Below are positions 20,170 through 29,168 of a stretch of 64,000 bases of DNA, in pieces. A program made the translations under genes and the position numbers. The notes beneath the pieces were generated by a model. It saw only the letters and a list, made by a program, of their open reading frames with translations, did not search any database and was not told the DNA's origin. Position 1 is the stretch's first letter. Every line of letters begins with the position of its first letter. The stretch is from Succinimonas sp045124755 (GTDB lineage: Bacteria > Pseudomonadota > Gammaproteobacteria > Enterobacterales > Succinivibrionaceae): the NCBI RefSeq assembly GCF_045124755.1, contig NZ_JBGVMK010000140.1. One strand, 5' to 3'.

Positions 20170-20456
20170 GATGGGGGATCCTGTTGTTTAAAAAGCTTTC
20201 CAGCTCTGTTCAGATTACATTGTCGCTGAATTATAGCGGCAATAATGCGTCCGCCGTAGAAAAAACAGCGTTTGAACGTTTCAGATGAACAATTTGTGAG
20301 CAAAAACATAGAGTCATCCGGAAAGACCGGATAACAAAGACGATCAGGGGAGGCTGACCGGGCGCGGAAAAAAGCCGCATCAGCCGATTGCAGAGACGAA
20401 GGAACATAAGCGGCAGCATAAGAAAAGGCAGCATAAACTGAGCCAGACCGGAAAAG

Positions 20457-20660
20457 TCAGACAGCCTTGCTGCGCTTTATTTCCCGGTTAACCGCGGCAA
20501 CCAGATCCAGAGATCTCTTGTCCGCATCCCGGGGCAGCACCACCCCGCCGCGATCGAACTCGTAGGTGCCGAAGCCTTCCACGGAAAAACGCCCTCTGTA
20601 GAGAGTCCTGACATGTCTGGCAATAAGCGACGGCGTAAATTTTTTGTATACGCGGATCAT
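20457..20660 (-). CDS. ytfK: YtfK-like DUF1107 small protein
   Basis: 67 residues. The start at 20660 has a GGAGGG ribosome-binding site eight bases ahead; a longer frame to 20765 has no family similarity before this Met. The sequence (MIRVYKKFTPSLIARHV..., FRGR-like YRGRF, GxYEFDRGGVVLP, VNREIKR) lines up along its whole length with E. coli YtfK. YtfK stimulates SpoT-dependent (p)ppGpp accumulation during phosphate or fatty-acid starvation. Similar function here is inferred. It sits between sixA and prmB on the same strand, with about 270-290 bases on each side, so it is probably expressed separately. Confidence 0.85.
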   Translation of the reverse strand: MIRVYKKFTPSLIARHVRTLYRGRFSVEGFGTYEFDRGGVVLPRDADKRSLDLVAAVNREIKRSKAV

Positions 20661-20792
20661 AGGCGAGTCCCTCCTGCTGCGGGCAAAAGAAGAGCATCCT
20701 TTCAGCAAAGCCGGGAGAGCCGCCAGACTGCTTCCTGGCCCCGGCGGATTCATCCGTGAATCCATTCTCTTATGATAGCAGACCGCAGGAGC

Positions 20793-20834
20793 AAAAAAAG
20801 AGAACCGCTCCGCAATCAGGGGCTCCCGGCTCCC
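20793..20834 (-). terminator. Probable terminator downstream of sixA
   Basis: On the - strand GGAGCC and GGTTCTC can pair around a GC-rich loop and are followed by TCTTTTTTT. The stem is imperfect, with one G-U. Confidence 0.45.
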
Positions 20835-20927
20835 TTTGAAGACTGAATACCTGATCCGGCCCGCATAAAAATCTGAACAAGCCCCGCCGGAGGTGTCCGG
20901 AAGCCTTGCGGAATGCCATATTCCGGT

Positions 20928-21404
20928 TCAGGGAGCATATGACGCTATCATTTCGTAGCATTGCTTTCCAGGAATATACCTGAGCGCCGTCAGAGCCGCC
21001 GGACTGTAGCTGAAAAAGGCATTCCGGTTCAGGAAGGCGGCATACTGAAGCTCGATGACCGGGATGTGGGTCACGATAATCACGTTCTTCCGGGAATACT
21101 CCTGCATGATCAGCTCCGCAATGCCGGAGCCTCCCGGTCTCAGGGCCGCGTCCTGCTCCCTGCGAGCCGCCCGGACATAACGGGCCACGATGTCCGCGGT
21201 CTCGCAGGCCCGTTCCACGTCGCTGGAAAATATGACGTCAGCCTCCCGGAGTCCCAAGGTCTCGCTGATATAGCGGCCGGATTTCTCAGCCTGGGCAATG
21301 CCGATCTCGTTAAGTCTCTTATGTCCGTCGGAGGCAACCGTGTAGTCGCCGTGCCGCATGAGAATAAGAAGTCCGCCCTCTGCGGGGTTTTTCTCTTGTT
21401 CCAT
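20928..21404 (-). CDS. sixA: Phosphohistidine phosphatase SixA
   Basis: 158 residues, matching the family size of about 160. The histidine-phosphatase motif LMRHGDY lies near residue 16, the second Arg in SSDVERACETADIV, and the second catalytic His in IVTHIPV. SixA removes phosphate from phosphohistidine proteins such as ArcB or the nitrogen PTS NPr protein in E. coli. Neighbours ytfK, prmB and aroC fit the gammaproteobacterial sixA-smrB-prmB-aroC gene order, with smrB absent. Confidence 0.85.
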   Translation of the reverse strand: MEQEKNPAEGGLLILMRHGDYTVASDGHKRLNEIGIAQAEKSGRYISETLGLREADVIFSSDVERACETADIVARYVRAARREQDAALRPGGSGIAELIMQEYSRKNVIIVTHIPVIELQYAAFLNRNAFFSYSPAALTALRYIPGKQCYEMIASYAP

Positions 21405-21780
21405 AAACTGCTCCCTGAAAATGATTTGACGGGCCGCCCCCGGCCCCGCGGAAAGCCGTCCTGAATAAAAAAGCGCCGGTAATGCCGTCCTGATGCCCTG
21501 AAAACGGCAAAAGGTGATACAAGACCAATTTTGAAAGCCTGCTGAAAGAAAAAATTAACAGACTCGCAAATTTTCCATTATCTTAAAACAGATCTGAGCG
21601 ATACGGGCTTTCCGCCTGCCGTTTCCCCGACAAAGGACACACTTTTCCGGGGACAGGGGCAGACAGAGGAGAGTCCGCATGCGCTATATTGTGGCGAAAA
21701 CCGCCGAAGCCGCATGACAAAAGCTGCATGACCGGCTCTGCGGGGGTTGCCGCCGAGAACCAAAAAAAGGATTTTTTTTC
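21405..21780. other. Divergent intergenic region between sixA and moxR
   Basis: It should hold promoters for both directions. A weak sigma-70 candidate on the + strand is TTAACA (about 21556) with an imperfect -10 some 17-18 bases on. It would leave a leader of nearly 200 bases before moxR. No gene is visible. Confidence 0.4.
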
Positions 21781-22740
21781 ATGTCTAATGAAGCTGTGTT
21801 AAAGGTTCGCGAGTATATGAACCGCAACATCGTCGGCCAGCCTGAACTGGTAGACGGTCTGCTTACAGCGTTGCTCGCTGATGGTCACATTCTTGTTGAA
21901 GGCCCTCCGGGACTGGCTAAAACCCGCGCCATCAAGCTATTGGCCGAATGCATCGAGGGTCGTTTCCACCGTATTCAGTTTACCCCGGACCTCCTTCCTG
22001 CCGACCTTACCGGTACTGATATTTACCGCCCGCAGGACGGCACTTTCGTGTTCCAGCCCGGCCCGCTCTTCCACCACCTGCTCCTGGCTGACGAAATCAA
22101 CCGTTCTCCGGCCAAGGTGCAGTCGGCGCTGCTGGAAGCCATGGCCGAAAGACAGATCACCATCGGCAAAATGACCTACCGGCTTCCGGATCTGTTCCTG
22201 GTAATGGCCACGCAGAACCCGCTGGAACAGGAAGGCACTTATCCTCTGCCGGAAGCTCAGCTCGACCGTTTCATGCTGAAGCTGGAGCTTAACTATCCGG
22301 ATCAGGGCACCGAGCTTCAGATTCTCAGGCTTAATCACCTGGAATCCCGCAACGCCGCCCGGGAGGAACCGCCTTCGCTGACCCAGAACGAGCTGTTTGC
22401 CGCCAGAAGAGAGGTGCTTGAGGTTACGCTTCCCGATATTCTCGAGAGCTACATCATCAACCTGACCATGGCCACCCGCCGTCCGTACAGCTACGATTCC
22501 ACCGATCTGGCCAGATGGATTGCGTGCGGCGTATCGCCCCGCGCCACCATGGCGCTGGCCAACTGCGCCCGGGTGAACGCCTGGCTGGACAGCCGCAGCT
22601 ACGTGGCTCCGGAAGACATTCAGTACTGCGTGTATCCGGTGTTCCGGCATCGTATGTTCCTGACCATGGAAGCGGAAGCTGACCGTGTGGATGCCAACCG
22701 CGTCATCGAGCTCCTTACCAAGAAGGTAGTGGTAGCCTGA
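21781..22740 (+). CDS. moxR: MoxR-family AAA+ ATPase
   Basis: 319 residues, the family norm. Walker A is GPPGLAKT (about residue 42), Walker B and the following motif are LLADEINRSPAKVQSALLEAM, and sensor 1 is MATQNP. MoxR ATPases act as chaperones that help load metals or assemble complexes with von Willebrand A (vWA) partners. It heads a block with DUF58, DUF4381-like, two vWA proteins and a BatD-like protein, the usual MoxR/Bat set. An AAAGGA ribosome-binding site precedes the ATG. Confidence 0.92.
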   Translation: MSNEAVLKVREYMNRNIVGQPELVDGLLTALLADGHILVEGPPGLAKTRAIKLLAECIEGRFHRIQFTPDLLPADLTGTDIYRPQDGTFVFQPGPLFHHLLLADEINRSPAKVQSALLEAMAERQITIGKMTYRLPDLFLVMATQNPLEQEGTYPLPEAQLDRFMLKLELNYPDQGTELQILRLNHLESRNAAREEPPSLTQNELFAARREVLEVTLPDILESYIINLTMATRRPYSYDSTDLARWIACGVSPRATMALANCARVNAWLDSRSYVAPEDIQYCVYPVFRHRMFLTMEAEADRVDANRVIELLTKKVVVA

Positions 22741-22758
22741 GCGGATAAGACCATGAGG

Positions 22759-22778
22759 AGCAGAGGCAACACTCTGCT
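22759..22778 (+). terminator. Hairpin between moxR and DUF58 gene (possible attenuator)
   Basis: AGCAGAG pairs perfectly with CTCTGCT around a GCAACA loop, followed by the imperfect T-rich tctctttg. It could lower expression of the downstream genes relative to moxR or stabilise the moxR mRNA end. Confidence 0.4.
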
Positions 22779-22840
22779 TCTCTTTGTCTCAGCAGTATTT
22801 ATTTCAGTGACAAACCGTTATGCACCAGAAGGATTAAACA

Positions 22841-23761
22841 ATGCCAAACGGGATTGAGCTTAAATTTGAGGAACTGATGCTGGTTCCTCCGTTGTCACAG
22901 CTATTACCCAACATCATGGTTGCCAGTCAGCGCTATGGTCTTCTCAGAGCAAACAGCCGCGGCAGAGGAATGGAATTCTCAGAGGTTCGCTCCTACCAGC
23001 CCGGCGATGACATCAGAACCATCGACTGGCGAATCACCGCCCGCACCGGTAAGACCTTTACCAAGCTATTCAGAGAAGAGCGGGATCGCAACGTATACAT
23101 TATTCTGGATCTGGATCCGGCCATGTATTTCGGATCCCAGGGCCAGCTCAAAGCGCGCTTCGCCGCCCTGATAGCGGCCTCCTGCGCCTGGCAGGCCTTT
23201 GACATGAAGGACAAGGTCGGCGGCATGATCATTCTCGGCGACACCCCGATCCGGCACAAGCCCGGGGGCATGCGCGGCGATATGCTGGCCTGGATCCGCA
23301 AGGTTTACGAGGCCTATCAAATCGGTCTCCGGCGCCAGAACTTCGACTACTCCATCAGCAACGGCCTGGAGATCTTCGTGAATCACGCCCGGCCCGGCAG
23401 CGTCTTTCACATCATCAGCGATTTCTACCGTCTGAACGACAATGCCTGGCTTTATCTCCGCAGACTGAACAAGTCTCATATCGTGAGAACCTATCAGATC
23501 TACGACAAGCTGGAAATGGAAATCGACGGCAAGGGCACCGTGGGCATCAACACCGGAAACAACCACGGCTACATCAGCTCTCTGAACCGGGACTTTGTAG
23601 AGAATTACCGCCGCATCGGCGTCCACCGCATTCACAACATTAACCGCATGCTTACCGAAGCTTCTCAGAAAAACATCTGCATTGATGTCTCCGACCCGCT
23701 CCTGGGCAAGAGAGAAGAGCAGCAGGATGAAAGCGACAGTTCAGAAAACGAGGTGAAGTAA
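22841..23761 (+). CDS. DUF58-domain protein of the MoxR/Bat operon
   Basis: 306 residues. The DUF58 signature YQPGDDIRTIDWRITARTG is at about 50-68, followed by the vWA-like strand VYIILDLDPAM. No membrane helix is visible. DUF58 proteins are constant partners of MoxR ATPases; the molecular role is not established. The stop codon abuts the next start. Confidence 0.9.
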   Translation: MPNGIELKFEELMLVPPLSQLLPNIMVASQRYGLLRANSRGRGMEFSEVRSYQPGDDIRTIDWRITARTGKTFTKLFREERDRNVYIILDLDPAMYFGSQGQLKARFAALIAASCAWQAFDMKDKVGGMIILGDTPIRHKPGGMRGDMLAWIRKVYEAYQIGLRRQNFDYSISNGLEIFVNHARPGSVFHIISDFYRLNDNAWLYLRRLNKSHIVRTYQIYDKLEMEIDGKGTVGINTGNNHGYISSLNRDFVENYRRIGVHRIHNINRMLTEASQKNICIDVSDPLLGKREEQQDESDSSENEVK

Positions 23762-24403
23762 ATGGAATTTGATTTTTCACTTCTGCGGGATATTCACGAG
23801 GGCGTCCCCCCCGAGGATTACAGCTTCTGGTGGCTGTGGATCGTCTTCGGAATTGCCGTGGCCGCGGTGATTTTTTATGTGCTTTACCGCCTGTTCCCGC
23901 TGTTTGTCGCCTACCTGCGCCTGCGCCGGATCGACATCAAGAGCGAGGCCTTTGTGCCTCTGGTGAACTACTGGCTGAAGGAAACCGCCCTTATCATGTA
24001 TCCCCGGGAACGCATTGCCGGGCTCTGCGGCGAAAAGTGGCTGGAATTTCTGGATCGTCCGGATTCAGTGCCTCAGCAGAAGGATATCATTGCCAACGGG
24101 GCTTTGAACTCCTTCAAGAGCGGCAACAAGTACATGGAGCAGCAGATCCGCGATTCTGAATTCGAAAAGGTGGCCACTCTCTATCAGGCCTCCAGAACCA
24201 GCGGCCGGGAGCAGTCTCAGGCGAACAACTCCAATGCCCGGGGCGGAAACGGCACCAGATTTGAGATGTTTACCACTGCCTGGAATCAGGTAATTTATGA
24301 TTACCACAATATCGGCATCAACGAAAAAGAAAAGAAAATGCTTATTTCTCAGTGCAAAAAGTGGCTTTTTGCCAACCTAAGGAGAAGACTATGGAATCTC
24401 TGA
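23762..24403 (+). CDS. DUF4381-like membrane protein of the MoxR/Bat operon
   Basis: 213 residues with one clear membrane helix (about 22-48, WWLWIVFGIAVAAVIFYVLY). A cytoplasmic part follows, containing a LxxYPRERIAGLCGEKWLEFL stretch like the DUF4381 proteins in this operon type. The C-terminal 60 residues are polar. The next gene starts 13 bases before its stop. Confidence 0.75.
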   Translation: MEFDFSLLRDIHEGVPPEDYSFWWLWIVFGIAVAAVIFYVLYRLFPLFVAYLRLRRIDIKSEAFVPLVNYWLKETALIMYPRERIAGLCGEKWLEFLDRPDSVPQQKDIIANGALNSFKSGNKYMEQQIRDSEFEKVATLYQASRTSGREQSQANNSNARGGNGTRFEMFTTAWNQVIYDYHNIGINEKEKKMLISQCKKWLFANLRRRLWNL

Positions 24404-25374
24404 ACTTCCATTGGTTGGGGATGTTTCTGCTGGTCTTTCTTCCCCTGATCGTCAGATTTCTTCCCGGCAAAAGCAAGAAGCACGAATTTATTTACATCAC
24501 CTCGCTGCCGCATTATCTGCCGCACGAGCCCAAGAACAAGGTCTATCAGCTGTTCGGGCTGGCCATGGCTGCCTGGGTATTTCTTATTATAGCGCTGATG
24601 CGGCCCTACTATCTGGACACCACGATTGTCATTAACCGCCCCCACCGCGACATTATGCTGGCGGTGGACATTTCCGATTCCATGGAAATTCAGGACATGT
24701 ATGACAACAGCAACAAGCCGATTTCCCGCTTTGCCGTGGTGAAGAAGCAGCTCAAGGAATTCATTGAAAGCCGGGATGAAAAGTTCAATGACCGCATGGG
24801 GGTGATTCTTTTTGCGGATCATGCCTACGTGCTTTCTCCCCTGACCTTTGACAAGAAGTCGCTTCTGGAGCTGGTGGATGAAATTGACGCCAGCATGGCC
24901 GGTCAGCTCACCAACATCGGCGATGCCATCAACCTCGCCATCGAGCGCTTCGAGGAAGCCGGCACCAACCAGAAGATCCTGATCCTGCTTTCGGACGGCC
25001 GCAATACCGCCGAGGGCATTTCCCCGGTGGAAGCCGCTTCCATTGCCCGGGACAAGGACATGAAGATCTACACCATCGGCTTCGGCGGCGGCGTATTCAC
25101 CGCAGATGACCGCGGTCTGGACAGCCGTGATCCCAGCGCCGAGCTTGACGAGGAAACTCTCAAAAAGGTGGCCGACATCACTCACGGAGCCTACTACCGG
25201 GCCCGGGACAGCCGTTCCCTCCACGGACGCTATCAGGAAATCAACTTCCTGGAGGCTACGGAGTCCGATGTCGAGTCCTTCCGCCCGGAAAAGGAGCTTT
25301 ATTTTTACCCGCTTCTAATATCGCTCATTCTGGCTCTGGCAACCGCTATTCAGGTGAGGAGGATCAATGGTTGA
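24391..25374 (+). CDS. BatA-like von Willebrand A membrane protein
   Basis: 327 residues from the ATG at 24391, which has AGGAG seven bases ahead; a longer in-frame version overlaps the previous gene more. Membrane helices lie near the start and at the extreme C-terminus (YPLLISLILALATAIQ). The vWA domain between them has a complete MIDAS: DISDS, the Thr of QLTNIGDAI and the Asp of LLSDGRN. Such proteins bind divalent metal and act with MoxR in envelope assembly or stress tolerance. It overlaps the next gene by eight bases. Confidence 0.9.
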   Translation: MESLNFHWLGMFLLVFLPLIVRFLPGKSKKHEFIYITSLPHYLPHEPKNKVYQLFGLAMAAWVFLIIALMRPYYLDTTIVINRPHRDIMLAVDISDSMEIQDMYDNSNKPISRFAVVKKQLKEFIESRDEKFNDRMGVILFADHAYVLSPLTFDKKSLLELVDEIDASMAGQLTNIGDAINLAIERFEEAGTNQKILILLSDGRNTAEGISPVEAASIARDKDMKIYTIGFGGGVFTADDRGLDSRDPSAELDEETLKKVADITHGAYYRARDSRSLHGRYQEINFLEATESDVESFRPEKELYFYPLLISLILALATAIQVRRING

Positions 25375-27070
25375 TTTTACTTTGCTGCGCCCCTGGATGC
25401 TGGGCGCCCTGCTCCTGCCGCTGATCTTCATCTATGTTGACTTCGCCAGGAATTACAAGCTGCAGAGCTTTATCAAGGAAGACATTATCAACTTCCTGAT
25501 TCCCAAGAGACGCACCCATCTTAATGAAAACGATGCGGAGTCCGAGGATGAGGTGGAGGAAAACCGTCCCGGCGTGCAGAAGATCACCGAAGAGGAAAGA
25601 AAGGATCTCATTGCCAAGCCCAAGCTCTGGAAAAAGTACGGCTGGCTCCTGATCCCCTATGTGGCTGCCGTCATTGCCATGGCCGGCCCCGCCGTGAAGC
25701 AGAAGAGCGATCTCTTCCAGACTGATGAAAACTGGGTCTGGCTGATCGACTCCTCTCCCTCCATGATGGCCGACGACCTCAAGCCCAGCCGGTTCCAGAG
25801 AGTGCGTTACAGCCTCATCGAGCTTCTGAATGCTTCCAAGCAGCATCGCCGGATCTCCATTATGGGTTTCACCAGCAATACCTATGTGGTAACTCCGCTG
25901 ACTGACGACACCTCCACCCTGCTCTTCTCCCTGCAGGAAATGAGTCCGGAGATCATGCCCGTGCTGGGCTCCGATCCCCTGCAGGCTCTCGAGGAAGCCG
26001 AAAAGGTGCTGGATCGGGAAGCGGAATCCCAGAGAAAGCTGAGTCCGGAAACGGAAACTCCGGGCAACATCCTCCTGGTCACCGATGATATCAAGGACGA
26101 GAACGAGCTTATCGGCGTGTCCGAATTCATCAAGCGCTGCAAGTACCCGGTGTATATCTACGCCATCGGCACCAACAGCGGCAAGCCGGTGCGCTTCAAG
26201 GGCGAGCTCATGCATGACAGCAACGGCGAAACCGTAATGGCCAGATCCCACATCGAGCTTATTCAGGAGGTAGTGAAGAAGTCCGATGCCAAGGTCTACT
26301 ACGAGTTCAATGACGAAGCGCCGCACCTGGAGCAGATGTACAGCTACGAGCATCCCAAGTATCAGCACACCACCAAGAGCAAGTACCAGAACAAGGATAT
26401 CGGCTATCTGTTCCTGCTGATCTCCCTCCTGTCGATATTCGGCTTCGTGCGCAATTACTTCTTCGCCGCGCTGTTTGCGGTGATGCTGGGCACTGCCGCC
26501 ATGTCCCTGCCGGCTCCGGCCATGGCCGATGTCACCGAGATGGATGATGACGAAGGCCTGAAGCACCCCAACGAGTACGGCTATCTCCTGTACAAGGATC
26601 GCCAGTACGACAAGGCGCTGAACTATCTGACGGATCACATGTGGCGGGGCAATACCTGGTACCGCCTGGGCCGCTATGACAAGGCGCTGCAGGAATACCA
26701 GAACCTGGGCAACAACGATGCCGAAGCCAAGTACAACATCGGCAACTGCTTTGCCCACATGAACACTCCGGGAGCGCTCAAGGATGCGATTCTGGCCTAC
26801 GAACAGGCTCTGGAGCTCAATCCGGAGCATGCCGAAGCCAGCTACAACAAGTCCGTCATCCTGGAGCATCTCCGCAAGCTGGACGAAATCAATAAAGCCC
26901 GTCAGGTTAACGTGATTGATGAAAGCTCCGCTCAGTCCCTGAACACCGCCAGCGCTGATACCAGCACGGTAATGGTGGATCCGGGGGAGCGCATCAGTCT
27001 CCTTCAGAAACGGTTTATTCTTCAGCAGAAAAAGAAAAAAGCAAAAGGAAATCTGGAGCAGTTATGGTAG
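25367..27070 (+). CDS. BatB/BatC-like vWA plus TPR membrane protein
   Basis: 567 residues. An N-terminal membrane helix, a charged insertion (about 45-80) and a second helix (WLLIPYVAAVIAMAG) are followed by a vWA domain with DSSPS at its MIDAS site. A membrane segment (about 345-390) follows, then TPR repeats (YRLGRYDKALQEYQNLG; DAILAYEQALELNPEHAEA). It therefore joins the BatB and BatC functions in one chain. The domain order fits a vWA on one side of the membrane and TPRs on the other. It overlaps the next gene by seven bases. Confidence 0.9.
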   Translation: MVDFTLLRPWMLGALLLPLIFIYVDFARNYKLQSFIKEDIINFLIPKRRTHLNENDAESEDEVEENRPGVQKITEEERKDLIAKPKLWKKYGWLLIPYVAAVIAMAGPAVKQKSDLFQTDENWVWLIDSSPSMMADDLKPSRFQRVRYSLIELLNASKQHRRISIMGFTSNTYVVTPLTDDTSTLLFSLQEMSPEIMPVLGSDPLQALEEAEKVLDREAESQRKLSPETETPGNILLVTDDIKDENELIGVSEFIKRCKYPVYIYAIGTNSGKPVRFKGELMHDSNGETVMARSHIELIQEVVKKSDAKVYYEFNDEAPHLEQMYSYEHPKYQHTTKSKYQNKDIGYLFLLISLLSIFGFVRNYFFAALFAVMLGTAAMSLPAPAMADVTEMDDDEGLKHPNEYGYLLYKDRQYDKALNYLTDHMWRGNTWYRLGRYDKALQEYQNLGNNDAEAKYNIGNCFAHMNTPGALKDAILAYEQALELNPEHAEASYNKSVILEHLRKLDEINKARQVNVIDESSAQSLNTASADTSTVMVDPGERISLLQKRFILQQKKKKAKGNLEQLW

Positions 27071-28734
27071 TCAGCAAGTTTTTTTCTGTCATGCTCCTTG
27101 CTGTTCTCGGCCTGGGCGGCCTGGGAGCGGCGGATGCGGCGTTTGCGGCCGGAAGCACTTCCGATGAGACGGGGCAGGCTGCTCCCGCCCCTGCAAAAAG
27201 CACCTTCAAGATCAGTACCGACAAGACTGTGCTGTTTCATGACGGCACCGGCTTCCGGCTGTTCATAAATCTCACCACCCCCCGGCCGGTGACCGGCGCG
27301 GATCTCGACTACACCGTGCTGAACAAGGACTTCTCCGTGGGCAGCGTGGGGTTTTCCAGTCCGGCGGATTACACCTACCAGTGGGTTATTCCCCTGGTGC
27401 CTAACCGAGCCGGCGTCATAAAGATCCCCGCCATGCCCGTAGGCGCCGCCGGAGATCTGGCCACGCCGAAGTTCGAGATCAAGGTCAAGCAGGCCGAGGG
27501 TCTCCGGGCCAAGAATTTCATCAAGGCCCAGCTCCGCGCCCAGAACCCCGTCAAGAACCAGCTGGCCATGTACCGCGTTGAGGTGGACAATCTCCCCCAG
27601 GTGAAGATCACCACCTACACTCCCCCGCAGGGAGAAGGCGTGCATTTTGAGCTCTTCGCCGAAAGAACCGTCAGCCGCGCCAGCGCCGGCAACCGGTTCT
27701 ACAAGACCACCATCCGGGAATACAAGGCCATTTTCAGGCAGGAGGGCAAAATCACCATTAATCCTCCCAGCATCTCCGGCTATGTCATTACCGGCAACGG
27801 TCAGAGCCAGTTCACTCAGGGAGCCAAGCCCGTTACCGTTACCGTGGGCCCCAACCCGGAGAATCTCATTGTTTCCGACAATCTGAGCATCTCGGTGAAG
27901 TGGAATCCCGCCGAAGAAAATATCCACGTGGGCGACCCCATCACCAGAACCGTCACCTACATTGCCACCAACAACAGTCTGTCCCAGCTCCCCCGGGTGC
28001 CGGTGCCGGACTTCAACGAGAACGACTTCGACTACTACGAGGACGTTACCGTGGAAACCGAGCAGCTCATGCGGGACAAGAAGCTCAAGTCTACCCGGGT
28101 GGTAAAGCAGGTGTTTGTGCCCCTGAGAAACCATACCAAGTTCGTGGCCAATCAGAGCGTGGTGGAATGGAAGAACCCCAACGACGGCAAGGTGAACAGC
28201 ATTGTGGTGCTGGGCGCCAACTATGAGATCAACGGCTTCAGCTTCAGCGACTACATTCCCCGGGATCCCAAGACCGCCTACAAGATCTTTGCAGGCATTA
28301 TCGCCGGCGTCGTGCTGATCCTCTTCCTGGTCTACAGCGTCATCATGTACCGCAGGAGAAGCGGCATCTACGGCTGGCTCCATCTCCGGGCCGACTATAT
28401 GGGCTACTGGAGAAACTTTGCCCGCTCCTGGAAGAAGGACGATCCCATTAAGTGCCGCGCCGCCATTCTGGAATGGGCGCAGAAGCGCTGGCCTGACAAG
28501 ACCATTGTGGGGCTCACCGGGCTCCCCTTCTACAGCAAGGCCAAGACGGAGATCGACAATCTGTCCCGGGCCTGCTGGTCGAAGGATCCGGAAGCTGCCA
28601 AGTGGGACGGCAAAAAGCTTTACAGTCTTATTTCCAAGAATAAGAATTACAAAAAGCCCAAGGCCAAGCGCGGCATTAATCCTTACGGTCTCAACGGAGA
28701 AATCTACGAGACTGTGCAGCAGACTCTGAAATGA
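27064..28734 (+). CDS. BatD-like protein
   Basis: 556 residues. It has a signal peptide (hydrophobic core ending near AAFAAGS) and a large exported beta-rich part with the BatD-type sequence (PxVKITTYTPP, LFAERTVSRASAGNRFYKTTIREYKAIF, GKITINPPSISG). A single membrane helix at about 410-432 and a 125-residue cytoplasmic tail follow. It closes the MoxR/Bat operon and is followed by a strong terminator. BatD proteins are linked to oxygen tolerance or virulence in Bacteroides and Leptospira; the role here is inferred. Confidence 0.88.
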   Translation: MVVSKFFSVMLLAVLGLGGLGAADAAFAAGSTSDETGQAAPAPAKSTFKISTDKTVLFHDGTGFRLFINLTTPRPVTGADLDYTVLNKDFSVGSVGFSSPADYTYQWVIPLVPNRAGVIKIPAMPVGAAGDLATPKFEIKVKQAEGLRAKNFIKAQLRAQNPVKNQLAMYRVEVDNLPQVKITTYTPPQGEGVHFELFAERTVSRASAGNRFYKTTIREYKAIFRQEGKITINPPSISGYVITGNGQSQFTQGAKPVTVTVGPNPENLIVSDNLSISVKWNPAEENIHVGDPITRTVTYIATNNSLSQLPRVPVPDFNENDFDYYEDVTVETEQLMRDKKLKSTRVVKQVFVPLRNHTKFVANQSVVEWKNPNDGKVNSIVVLGANYEINGFSFSDYIPRDPKTAYKIFAGIIAGVVLILFLVYSVIMYRRRSGIYGWLHLRADYMGYWRNFARSWKKDDPIKCRAAILEWAQKRWPDKTIVGLTGLPFYSKAKTEIDNLSRACWSKDPEAAKWDGKKLYSLISKNKNYKKPKAKRGINPYGLNGEIYETVQQTLK

Positions 28735-28788
28735 TTCCATGAAGGAGACATAACTATAAGAAACTAACTATTCTTACTTCCTGTTGTT

Positions 28789-28819
28789 GGCATGGATCCC
28801 TGATTCATGCCTTTTTTTT
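28789..28819 (+). terminator. Terminator of the MoxR/Bat operon
   Basis: GGCATG pairs with CATGCC around an 11-base loop, followed by eight T residues. Confidence 0.85.
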
Positions 28820-29168
28820 GTTTTCGGGGGTTCGGCTCCGGGAGGATTCTGATTCCGAACCGGGCATCGGTTCAGTCCCGGAGAGCGTCCGGTTCCGCCG
28901 GAAGGCACGGGGCGGCTCCGCCCCGCGGAGGGGCTTTATCTGAAATATCGGAAAGCCTCCCGAATTATTCGGGCATAAATGCAATTAATCTCACTGCTCC
29001 GGGAAACTATCCTGCGATTAATCGCCGTACCGGTTAAAAGAATATTGCAATTCGTCATAAAAAACGTGATCACTGTTGTCTGACAGCAATTTGCGGGTTT
29101 TATAAATTCCTGTTTATTATGATAATGGTAGATGGATTCTTGCAGTACTCAAAGGGAAGTTGTTAATC
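28820..29168. other. Intergenic region upstream of the EAL-HDOD gene
   Basis: The first half is GC-rich without features. The second half is AT-rich and should hold the promoter: a CTGACA-like -35 (about 29080) and a TATAAA-like -10 (about 29101) are separated by only 15 bases, so the assignment is weak. Confidence 0.4.

Noticed and set aside
25364..28740. Long - strand frames opposite the Bat genes
   Set aside because: Antisense to overlapping, family-matched + strand genes with translational coupling.
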